DNA of 5,455 bases from the NCBI GenBank assembly GCA_011372345.1, contig DRTC01000241.1:1-5455 (forward strand), in the 5' to 3' direction. Under the pieces are notes generated by a model. It worked only from the letters and a program-made list of their open reading frames with translations. It had not been told where the DNA came from and ran no database searches. The position numbers were made by a program, and so were the translations under genes. Numbering within the stretch: the stretch's first letter is position 1; each line of letters opens with the position of its first letter. Positions 1 to 5,455 of this stretch are shown here, one piece after another. This stretch comes from Candidatus Cloacimonadota bacterium (GTDB lineage Bacteria; Cloacimonadota; Cloacimonadia; Cloacimonadales; TCS61).

Positions 1-1348
1 ACATTTTTCTTGATAGAGCGTGTCTGGAGATATTTAGAAGTTCAGCAGCTTTTATCTGAACATAATTTGTCCTTTCTAAGGCTTTGAGTATAGTCTGTTT
101 CTCAATAACATCAAGATTCAATAAATCCTCTGTGTCGATGAAATCTTCTTTGTTTTTTGTTTTTGAGATGATGACTTCATTCAGTTTTAATTTATTTCTT
201 TCGCAAAGAATAACTGCTCTTTCAGCGATGTTTTTTAATTCCCTGATATTACCCGGAAATTTATATTGGGATAATTTAATAAAAATATTTTTATCGATAT
301 TCATTATCGGCTTTTTCATTCTCTCCGCATAAAATCTGACGAAATGTTCAAATAAGATCGGAATATCCTCTTTTCTTTCCCGCAGAGGAGGTAGGTGAAT
401 TATAAATGAATTTAACCTGTGGAACAAATCTATCCTGAATTTTTTTTCCTCAACCATTTTTTCAATTTGCTGATTCGTGGCAGCAATGACCCTGACATCG
501 ATATCGATCTCTTGATGAGAACCGATTCTCCTGATCTTATTTTCTTCTAAAACTCTCAATAGTTTCATTTGCTGGGTTAATGGCATATCAGCTATTTCAT
601 CGAGGAAAAGAGTTCCTTTGTGAGCAATTTCAAACCAGCCGGATTTATTTTCTCTGGCATCTGTGAATGCTCCTTTTTTATGACCGAAAAATTCACTCTC
701 AAATAAGTTTTCCGGGACAGCAGAACAATTTACATCATAGAAGTAGGCATTTTTCCGGGAACTCAGGTAATGAATCCCACGAGCAACGAGTTCTTTCCCG
801 GTTCCGCTTTCGCCAGTAATCAAAATTGAGGTTTTGTCTGTTTTAGCAACTTTTGAGATCAGCTCGATAATGGATTTCATAGCAAGACTATTTCCAATCA
901 TTTGATGACCGGATTTTTCTTTTAATTCTCTGGAAACAACCGAATAGCTGAGTTTAATATCTTTCAGCCTGTTTTGCAAATCTATGTACCTGGAAGTTCT
1001 TTCAATCGCAGTCTGCATATCGATCAAGCGGAAAGGTTTTGTGAAAAAATCGGTTGCACCGAGTTTGATTGCCTGAATAACGGAATCCATATCTCCATGA
1101 CCTGTCATCAGTATTACTTCGGTTTCAGGATGTGATTCTTTGATTTTTTTTAATACCTCAATGCCATTCATTTCAGGAAGTTTCAGGTCGAGCAAGACAA
1201 TGTCGATTATATTTTTTTGAAGGATCTTAAAAGCTTCCGATGGGAGTTCAGCTTTAAAAGTGATGTAATTATTTAATTCCAGAAAATCTCCAATTTGCTC
1301 CCGATAGGATTTTTCATCATCGATTATCAATATTTTCAACTTTTCCAT
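1..1348 (-). CDS. NtrC-family sigma-54-dependent response regulator (3' end cut by window edge)
   Basis: This is a cytoplasmic transcription activator: its receiver takes phosphate from a sensor kinase, and its AAA+ ATPase then remodels sigma-54 RNA polymerase. The visible 449 residues read without interruption. The receiver (about 4-120) has the acidic pair D10/D11, phosphoacceptor D54 (LLDLKLP), T82 and K104 (KPF). The AAA+ domain (about 147-375) shows Walker A GESGTGKE at 179-186, the sigma-54 contact loop GAFTDA at 226-231 (a variant of GAFTGA), Walker B GTLFLDE at 245-251, VIAATN at 287-292, the arginine-finger region FRIDLFHRLN at 304-313 and the sensor II motif FPGNIREL at 364-371. A Fis-type helix-turn-helix (AAELLNISRHALSRKM) ends at the window edge, so perhaps 5-20 residues are missing. 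The ATG start follows a strong ribosome binding site and places D54 at the position usual for NtrC. It lies 51 bp after the histidine kinase stop on the same strand, so that kinase is the likely partner. Which genes it controls cannot be told from here. Confidence 0.97.
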   Translation of the reverse strand, partial: MEKLKILIIDDEKSYREQIGDFLELNNYITFKAELPSEAFKILQKNIIDIVLLDLKLPEMNGIEVLKKIKESHPETEVILMTGHGDMDSVIQAIKLGATDFFTKPFRLIDMQTAIERTSRYIDLQNRLKDIKLSYSVVSRELKEKSGHQMIGNSLAMKSIIELISKVAKTDKTSILITGESGTGKELVARGIHYLSSRKNAYFYDVNCSAVPENLFESEFFGHKKGAFTDARENKSGWFEIAHKGTLFLDEIADMPLTQQMKLLRVLEENKIRRIGSHQEIDIDVRVIAATNQQIEKMVEEKKFRIDLFHRLNSFIIHLPPLRERKEDIPILFEHFVRFYAERMKKPIMNIDKNIFIKLSQYKFPGNIRELKNIAERAVILCERNKLKLNEVIISKTKNKEDFIDTEDLLNLDVIEKQTILKALERTNYVQIKAAELLNISRHALSRKM

Positions 1349-1354
1349 TTTTCT

Positions 1355-1364
1355 ATCTCCTCTC
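1355..1364 (-). promoter_or_regulatory. Ribosome binding site of the response regulator
   Basis: On the minus strand this reads GAGAGGAGAT, a near-perfect Shine-Dalgarno sequence. The GGAGA core ends 7 nt before the ATG at 1348. It fixes that ATG as the start and suggests the regulator is translated efficiently in its own right rather than only by coupling to the upstream kinase gene. Confidence 0.8.
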
Positions 1365-1390
1365 ACTCTTAATCTTGAATCCTTAATCCT
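1363..1390 (-). repeat. Degenerate heptanucleotide tandem repeat between kinase and regulator
   Basis: Read on the minus strand, the spacer is a run of 7-nt units: AGGATTA (1390-1384), AGGATTC (1383-1377), AAGATTA (1376-1370), then a weaker AGAGTGA (1369-1363) that passes into GAGGAGA with the ribosome binding site. The first three units differ from each other by one or two bases. The run fills most of the 51-bp kinase-regulator gap. It could be a microsatellite-like spacer that changes length by slippage, or a member of a genome-wide intergenic repeat family. No stable hairpin is evident in it. Confidence 0.6.
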
Positions 1391-1399
1391 AAACCTTTA

Positions 1400-3832
1400 T
1401 TATATCCTTGGAAATTCAATCCTGAATTCAGTAAATTCATTTTCCTTACTTTCTGGAAATATTTTACCTTTCATTTCCTGAATAATACCGTAAATGATAG
1501 ACAGTCCCAATCCGGTTCCTTTTTCAGGTTCTTTTGTAGTAAAAAAAGGATCAAAAATATTTGGTAAAATGTCTTCAGAAATACCGATTCCATTATCTCT
1601 GATAATGATAGAAATCTTATTTTCTTTTGAAAAAGTTTTGATAAAGATCTCTTTTTTATAATCCGTAGTTGTTAAAAATCTTGTTTTTTCCTCAACCGCA
1701 TCTTTAGCATTAGAAAGCAAATTCAAAATGACCTGCTCTAATCTGTATTTATTTCCCAAAATAAAACCAATGCCCTCTTCCAGCATAGTTACTAATTCGA
1801 TCAAGTGATCTTTGTATTGAGTTTGAACGATCAGTAAAGAGTTCCTGATCACTTCATTAACATCGACCTTTTCTACAACAACCGCTTCCTGATCTCGAGA
1901 AAAAGACCTGATATGCTGAATTATATGTTTGATCCTTTCGATCTGTTTAAAGAGAAAATCAAACTGTTCTTTCAGGTATGTTTTACTTAATTTGTTCTTT
2001 GATTGTCTGAAAACAATATTATCCAAACCCATGGAAATTCCACCGAGAGGTTGATTGATCTCATGAGCTATTCCGGCTGCAAGTTTACCCAGAGACTCCA
2101 GCTTAGATTTCTGCATCAATAGCTGCTGCTGTTTTTGAGCTTTTTCAACTTGCTGATTTATTCGATTTTCAAGATCGATATTCAGTAGTTTCAGTTCACT
2201 TTCATAATGTAATTGTTCTGTTATATCCTGAACTATCGTGTAGATCAAAATTTTCTTTCCAAATTCGATGGGAGTAGAAAACAATTCAACATCTCTGATC
2301 CTGTTTCCGGATAATTTGTGTTGGGAAATAGTACGAGTCTGTTTTTTCTTGAGAGATTTTTTCAATGATTCTGAGACAATTTCATTTGGATTCGTACTAA
2401 GATGAAAAAGATTATCGATCACACCATTCGTTTTGCTGAAGCCATAATATTCTTTCGCTGCCTGATTACAATTCACGATATCACCATTATCCGGATCGAT
2501 CAATAACATCACAGCACTGTGTTTCTCGAACATATCCTGAAATTTTTTCCTGCTTTCCGCCAGCATACGATTGGTTTTGACCTTATTCCTGAAAAGGATA
2601 AAAAGAACTATTAATAATAACAGGATCAAGACTGAGGTAGTGATGAAATAGTTTCGGAGTTTCAACTGAGTTTCTTTGGCTTTAAATAAATCTACAATTT
2701 CTTCTTCTTTTTTATCAAGCTCGTATTGAATTCGCAAATTAGCGATTCTTTTGTCACTTTCTTCACTGAAAATACTATCTTTAAGAGTTATATATTTTTC
2801 TGAAAATTCATAAGTTTTTATGCTGGAATTGAGTTTGGAATACAATCTGGAAAGTTCTTTATAAATAGATAAACGAAGATCCAGAAAATGGTGAACTTCC
2901 GATAATTTGAGACTCTTCTCTAATTGTTTCTGGGCTTCATCGAGAATATTAAGATTGGTGTAAGTTGCTCCTAAATTTAATGAAATAAGTGTTTCAAGGT
3001 AAGTATCATTTATTTCTCGAATTGTTTCTTCCGAGGTTTGAAAATATACCAGTGCTTCTATATTATTCTCCTGATCGAAGTAAACAGTTCCCAGATTGTT
3101 TAAAGCCTGGGCTACTCCTTTGTGATCATTCAAATCCCGGAAAATCCGGAGAGCAGTTCTGTAGTGTGCTAACGCTTTTGTGGTTTTTCTCATTTCCTGG
3201 TAAACATTACCGAGATTCACACAAATACTTGCAATATCCAATTGATCTCCGGAATCAGTAAAAATTTCATAAGTTTTGTGATAATATTCAAAAGCTATTT
3301 CAAATTTTTCCAGATTATAATAGAGATTGCCGATATTCATCAAGATGCTGGCATAAGATTCATCATCGCTGTTTTTCTCTCTGAGCTTCAAGGTTGATAA
3401 AAAGTATTCGAGAGCCTTATCATAATCTGAAATTTCCTGGAAAATAATTCCAATCCGTTCCGTGATGATAGACTGCTGAAAAGGATCTTCGTGTTTTTTC
3501 GATAAATAATAGGATTTTTGATAAAACTCGATAGCATCACTATATTTTTTTTGATCAAAATATAAATCACCCATAATATATAGAAAATAAATTTCGTCTT
3601 TTTTGATTTTTAGTTCGCGGGAGATTTGAACACCTTGTTCAGCATAAGTTATACTTTTATCGGGATTTGTTTGAGCATATTCATTGATCAACTGTTCGAG
3701 AATATCAAGTTTTTCTTCTCCCTTTGCGACTGTAAGCATAGATTCCAGAGAGTTTGTCTGTAATTGATCGATCTGTGAAAACAGGAATACATTTGTGATA
3801 AAGATACAAATCAAGACACCCGCTTTTCTCAT
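1400..3832 (-). CDS. Membrane sensor histidine kinase with TPR array, PAS domain and HisKA/HATPase core
   Basis: This is an 810-residue sensor kinase that autophosphorylates on histidine and would pass phosphate to the adjacent NtrC-type regulator. Residues 1-20 are a short basic start, a hydrophobic stretch and FLFSQ, which looks like a signal peptide. Seven TPR-like helical pairs follow at about 82-351. Their small-residue positions sit exactly 40 apart (G88, G128, G168, G208, G248, G288, S328). A charged helix (about 355-390) leads to one transmembrane segment at 394-414. The cytoplasmic part has a PAS domain (about 426-540, ending VQDITEQ) and a coiled coil (about 541-575). The HisKA motif GIAHEINQPL carries the phosphoacceptor H590. 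HATPase_c shows the N box with N704 and N708, the G1 motif DNGIGI (746-751), the F box DPFFTTK (761-767) and the G2 motif GTGLGL (772-777). If the signal peptide is exported, the TPRs are periplasmic and should bind a protein or peptide. The ATG has GGAG 6 nt upstream. The 249-bp gap after the Pgk-like gene suggests a separate promoter. The ligand is unknown. Confidence 0.97.
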   Translation of the reverse strand: MRKAGVLICIFITNVFLFSQIDQLQTNSLESMLTVAKGEEKLDILEQLINEYAQTNPDKSITYAEQGVQISRELKIKKDEIYFLYIMGDLYFDQKKYSDAIEFYQKSYYLSKKHEDPFQQSIITERIGIIFQEISDYDKALEYFLSTLKLREKNSDDESYASILMNIGNLYYNLEKFEIAFEYYHKTYEIFTDSGDQLDIASICVNLGNVYQEMRKTTKALAHYRTALRIFRDLNDHKGVAQALNNLGTVYFDQENNIEALVYFQTSEETIREINDTYLETLISLNLGATYTNLNILDEAQKQLEKSLKLSEVHHFLDLRLSIYKELSRLYSKLNSSIKTYEFSEKYITLKDSIFSEESDKRIANLRIQYELDKKEEEIVDLFKAKETQLKLRNYFITTSVLILLLLIVLFILFRNKVKTNRMLAESRKKFQDMFEKHSAVMLLIDPDNGDIVNCNQAAKEYYGFSKTNGVIDNLFHLSTNPNEIVSESLKKSLKKKQTRTISQHKLSGNRIRDVELFSTPIEFGKKILIYTIVQDITEQLHYESELKLLNIDLENRINQQVEKAQKQQQLLMQKSKLESLGKLAAGIAHEINQPLGGISMGLDNIVFRQSKNKLSKTYLKEQFDFLFKQIERIKHIIQHIRSFSRDQEAVVVEKVDVNEVIRNSLLIVQTQYKDHLIELVTMLEEGIGFILGNKYRLEQVILNLLSNAKDAVEEKTRFLTTTDYKKEIFIKTFSKENKISIIIRDNGIGISEDILPNIFDPFFTTKEPEKGTGLGLSIIYGIIQEMKGKIFPESKENEFTEFRIEFPRI

Positions 3833-3838
3833 TTTCTG

Positions 3839-3842
3839 CTCC
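3839..3842 (-). promoter_or_regulatory. Ribosome binding site of the histidine kinase
   Basis: GGAG on the minus strand lies 6 nt before the ATG at 3832. It supports that start codon, which also gives the protein a proper signal-peptide-like N-terminus. Confidence 0.6.
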
Positions 3843-3860
3843 GGAAAATATTTTAATACG

Positions 3861-3883
3861 AAAAAAATAATTACGATTTTTTT
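3861..3883. repeat. A/T-only inverted repeat upstream of the kinase gene
   Basis: Eight-base arms AAAAAAAT (3861-3868) and ATTTTTTT (3876-3883) flank a 7-base centre, AATTACG. The site lies 29-51 bp before the kinase start codon, where a promoter would be expected. It may act as a curved or UP-like A-tract region or as a protein-binding palindrome. The all-A/T stem would be weak as RNA, so a terminator role is doubtful. I could not pick a convincing -35/-10 pair in this region. Confidence 0.4.
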
Positions 3884-3989
3884 AGCAATGGAATTTTATT
3901 TTATCGATTTGAATTTTGGGGATAAATAGAAAGGTTCTAACTGTAAATCATATTGCCGGATTGATATTTTGGATTCTTTTGATAATATT

Positions 3990-4009
3990 CCCCGCCCTGA
4001 AGGACGGGG
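3990..4009 (-). terminator. GC-rich hairpin downstream of the Pgk-like gene (terminator or REP-like element)
   Basis: On the minus strand the arms CCCCGTCC and GGGCGGGG enclose the tetraloop TTCA, giving an 8-bp stem. One pair is G-U in minus-strand RNA but a C-A mismatch in plus-strand RNA, so the structure favours transcription in the direction of the flanking genes. It starts 73 nt after the Pgk-like stop codon. The sequence after it (AATATTATC) has no U-run, so a classical intrinsic terminator is not well supported. Other readings are an mRNA-stabilising 3' hairpin, or a REP / IS200-IS605-type hairpin remnant. Confidence 0.5.
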
Positions 4010-4016
4010 CTATTGA

Positions 4017-4048
4017 TTCTTCTTTTCTCCTCTTCCCTCTCTTCCTTC
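4017..4048 (-). other. Uninterrupted 32-nt polypurine tract
   Basis: All 32 bases from 4048 to 4017 on the minus strand are purines, with GGAAGAG- and AGGAGAA-like subunits. The plus strand is therefore pure pyrimidine. It lies just before the GC hairpin in the direction of transcription. It contains Shine-Dalgarno-like stretches, but no start codon with a plausible protein follows them. It could reflect local repeat expansion related to the purine-rich heptads before the regulator gene, or form unusual DNA structure. No function can be assigned. Confidence 0.5.
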
Positions 4049-4081
4049 ATCACCGGATATTCCTTGTTTGATATTGGATAT
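4045..4081 (-). repeat. Possible short dispersed intergenic repeat after the Pgk-like gene
   Basis: Directly after the Pgk-like stop codon the minus strand has AATATC-type words in close succession (TATCCAATATC, then GGAATATCCGG), followed by GTGATGAAG. From memory this resembles the short AT-rich intergenic repeats common in some uncultured bacterial genomes. Within this window there is no second full copy, so membership of a family is an inference. Confidence 0.25.
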
Positions 4082-5455
4082 TTATTTTTGAGCAGGTTTT
4101 CTTCTCTCTTTACCCGAGCGTCTTTTGAATCCGGTTCTTGTATTATTTTCGCTTGGAATCTGTTTTGTCCTCCGGTCATTTCCTGATCTTCGTTCTAATC
4201 CAGTTCTTCTTTCCGTTAAATTATCTTGCTGTTTGAGCAGTTCTTTGATCGGTTCCAAACCCAATGAAGAATCCTGCTCAATTGCTTTTAGAATAGTTCC
4301 TCCTCCAGTGAAAAAATAATATTTATCATCATGCAAAGCATTCTCATAAACCTTTGGGAGCAATGTTTTAAATTCCTGAAGAGTATCACCACCGCCAAAA
4401 AGTTTGGCAGCTTCTTTATTCTCATCGATAATTTTATTCAACGCTACAGTTCCTTCAAAGAAATTAGGAGTAAATCCCATGACAGCATTCACAAAAATAG
4501 TTCTCGAGTTTTTGAAAATATCCCGGATGGTGCTCACGGCAAATGATTTGGGAGAAACATCGAGGATATAATTCAATTCTTTTTTCTTTCTCATCATATA
4601 GATATTGCATGTTCTGACTTTTCCATCTATCCTTTCGTTCAGAATATCAGATTCGATTATATAGGGAAGATCGACTATCTTACCCGGATATTTATCAGCC
4701 TTATTGATGAAATCTTTTGCTTCAGAAATATCTTCAGCAGTTATTCCCTTGATTTTAAGATCATATTTCGCACAAAGATAAGCATTATAAATAACTCCAC
4801 CCAGGATCAGATAATCAACTTTTTCCAGAAGAGCTGTTAAAGGTCTGATCTTAGTATCGAATTTTGCTCCGGCAACAACAGCCAGTAAAGGTCTCTCCGG
4901 TTTCAGAACACGATCCAGGTTCTCGATCTCTTTCTGCATTAAAAAACCTGCGTAGGAAGGAAGATGTTTTGCAGGTTCGATCGTTGAAGCATGCGGCTGC
5001 CAGGAACCAAAAGCATCATTAACAAAGATATCGGCAATATCTGCCAGTTCTTCTCCGAATTCTGTTTTTGTCTCATTTTTGGATTCCTCACCTTTGAACC
5101 AGCGCGTATTTGGCAGATAAATACCATCGACATCACCTGTTTCCAATTCTTTGATCAAATCATTAATACATTCGAGATTTTCCAAACCTTTTGAGGTCTG
5201 TTCTTCGATCTGAACTGTCTTGATTTTTTTCCCTAACTTATCATTCAAATATTCAACAATGGGCTGGACAGAAGTTTTTTCGGAGATTTCGATCTCACCT
5301 GTTTTCTTATTTCGAGGTCTGCCGACATGCGACATAATGATCGGTTTTCCCTGTTTGGAAAAAATATACTCGATCGTTTCCAGGGAAGCATCGATCCTGT
5401 ACGGATCCTTGATAACACCTTTCTTAACAACATTATGATCAACTCTGAGAAGAAC
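4082..5455 (-). CDS. pgk: Divergent phosphoglycerate-kinase-like protein with arginine-rich C-terminal tail (5' end cut by window edge)
   Basis: It belongs to the family that transfers phosphate between 1,3-bisphosphoglycerate and ADP in glycolysis, in the cytoplasm. The reading frame runs through the right edge: 457 residues are visible, and about 15-20 N-terminal residues are missing. Internal ATGs are not the start, because RVDHN and other Pgk sequence lie upstream of them. Numbering from the edge, Pgk motifs appear in order: RVDHN (4-8), YRI (19-21), SHVGRP (42-47), NTRWFKGEE (116-124), VNDAFG (145-150), HAS (155-157), AGAKFDTKI (195-203), DVSPKS (299-304), NAVMGF (323-328), GGGDT (354-358) and TGGG (383-386). 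Several positions depart from the family: AHRAHAS has become WQPHAS, losing the substrate-binding arginine, and WNGPMGVFE has become VNAVMGFTP, losing the glutamate near the ribose. The Pgk fold ends near residue 409. About 48 extra residues follow, carrying RR(S/T)Gxx repeats. It may be a working but divergent Pgk or a paralogue with another role. The fold assignment is secure; the activity is not. Confidence 0.88.
   Translation of the reverse strand, partial: VLLRVDHNVVKKGVIKDPYRIDASLETIEYIFSKQGKPIIMSHVGRPRNKKTGEIEISEKTSVQPIVEYLNDKLGKKIKTVQIEEQTSKGLENLECINDLIKELETGDVDGIYLPNTRWFKGEESKNETKTEFGEELADIADIFVNDAFGSWQPHASTIEPAKHLPSYAGFLMQKEIENLDRVLKPERPLLAVVAGAKFDTKIRPLTALLEKVDYLILGGVIYNAYLCAKYDLKIKGITAEDISEAKDFINKADKYPGKIVDLPYIIESDILNERIDGKVRTCNIYMMRKKKELNYILDVSPKSFAVSTIRDIFKNSRTIFVNAVMGFTPNFFEGTVALNKIIDENKEAAKLFGGGDTLQEFKTLLPKVYENALHDDKYYFFTGGGTILKAIEQDSSLGLEPIKELLKQQDNLTERRTGLERRSGNDRRTKQIPSENNTRTGFKRRSGKERRKPAQK

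Noticed and set aside
84..332. Plus-strand frame opposite the response regulator
   Set aside because: It is antisense to a well-conserved AAA+/Fis coding region. Its hydrophobic product reflects the complement of Lys/Glu/Asn-rich codons.
2989..3261. Plus-strand open frame of 90 codons opposite the histidine kinase
   Set aside because: It lies wholly inside the TPR coding sequence on the other strand, has no recognisable domain and is explained as an antisense shadow of the real gene.
3388..3570. Second minus-strand frame inside the kinase gene
   Set aside because: It overlaps the intact TPR frame, whose 40-residue period continues without a break through it, so there is no sign of a frameshift or a nested gene.
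2779..3589. Regular spacing that might look like a DNA tandem repeat
   Set aside because: The roughly 120-bp period comes from the 40-residue TPR protein repeats. The DNA copies are too diverged to be a recent tandem duplication, and no CRISPR-like repeats are present.
3833..3960. Sigma-54 (-24/-12) or sigma-70 promoter upstream of the kinase
   Set aside because: I found no GG-N10-GC pattern. The nearest sigma-70-like pair (TTTACA, 17 bp, TATCCC) matches the -10 consensus too poorly to report as a feature.
3937..4179. 80-codon minus-strand frame overlapping the Pgk tail and the intergenic region
   Set aside because: Its product is low-complexity (Lys/Glu/Arg from the polypurine tract), it crosses the GC hairpin and no domain is visible. 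It exists because purine-rich DNA lacks stop codons.
4082..5335. Reading the Pgk-like gene as starting at the internal ATG at 5335
   Set aside because: That Met is the one in the conserved IMSHVGRP segment. Pgk sequence (RVDHN, YRIDAS) continues upstream in frame to the window edge, so the true start lies outside.

Overview
The window is AT-rich, with long A/T runs and only roughly one third G+C by eye. It carries three protein genes, all on the minus strand. Read in the direction of transcription (right to left) they are a phosphoglycerate-kinase-like gene cut by the right edge, a TPR/PAS membrane histidine kinase, and an NtrC-type sigma-54 response regulator cut by the left edge. Coding density is high and there are no RNA genes, insertion-sequence genes or CRISPR repeats. 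The TPR-rich sensor kinase, the leader ending in FLFSQ and the low G+C suggest an uncultured bacterium of the Bacteroidota/FCB type, with Cloacimonadota as one possibility. That placement is an impression from style, not a result.

Region 1 (5455-4082, minus): a phosphoglycerate kinase (Pgk) family protein of which 457 residues are visible. It keeps the overall two-domain plan and several catalytic motifs (RVDHN, SHVGRP, GAKFDTK, GGGD, TGGG). It departs from the consensus at positions that are nearly invariant in glycolytic enzymes, and it ends in an arginine-rich tail built on an RR(S/T)Gxx hexad. This is the most unusual gene in the window.

Region 2 (4081-3833): a 249-bp intergenic stretch. 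It holds a repeat-like AT-rich segment, a 32-nt polypurine tract, a strong GC-rich hairpin and an A/T inverted repeat. No convincing gene was found here.

Region 3 (3832-1400, minus): an 810-residue sensor histidine kinase. It has a signal peptide, seven TPR-like repeats in a strict 40-residue register, one transmembrane helix, a PAS domain, a coiled coil, HisKA and HATPase_c.

Region 4 (1399-1349): a 51-bp spacer made largely of degenerate heptanucleotide repeats that run into the ribosome binding site of the next gene.

Region 5 (1348-1, minus): a receiver / AAA+ / Fis-type HTH regulator, complete except for the last residues.

The kinase and regulator almost certainly form a cognate two-component pair in one transcript. 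The periplasmic TPR array would sense a protein or envelope signal, the PAS domain could add a cytoplasmic input, and the phosphorylated regulator would activate sigma-54 promoters elsewhere. No -24/-12 site was seen in the window. Nothing ties the Pgk-like gene to this pathway beyond adjacency and shared orientation.
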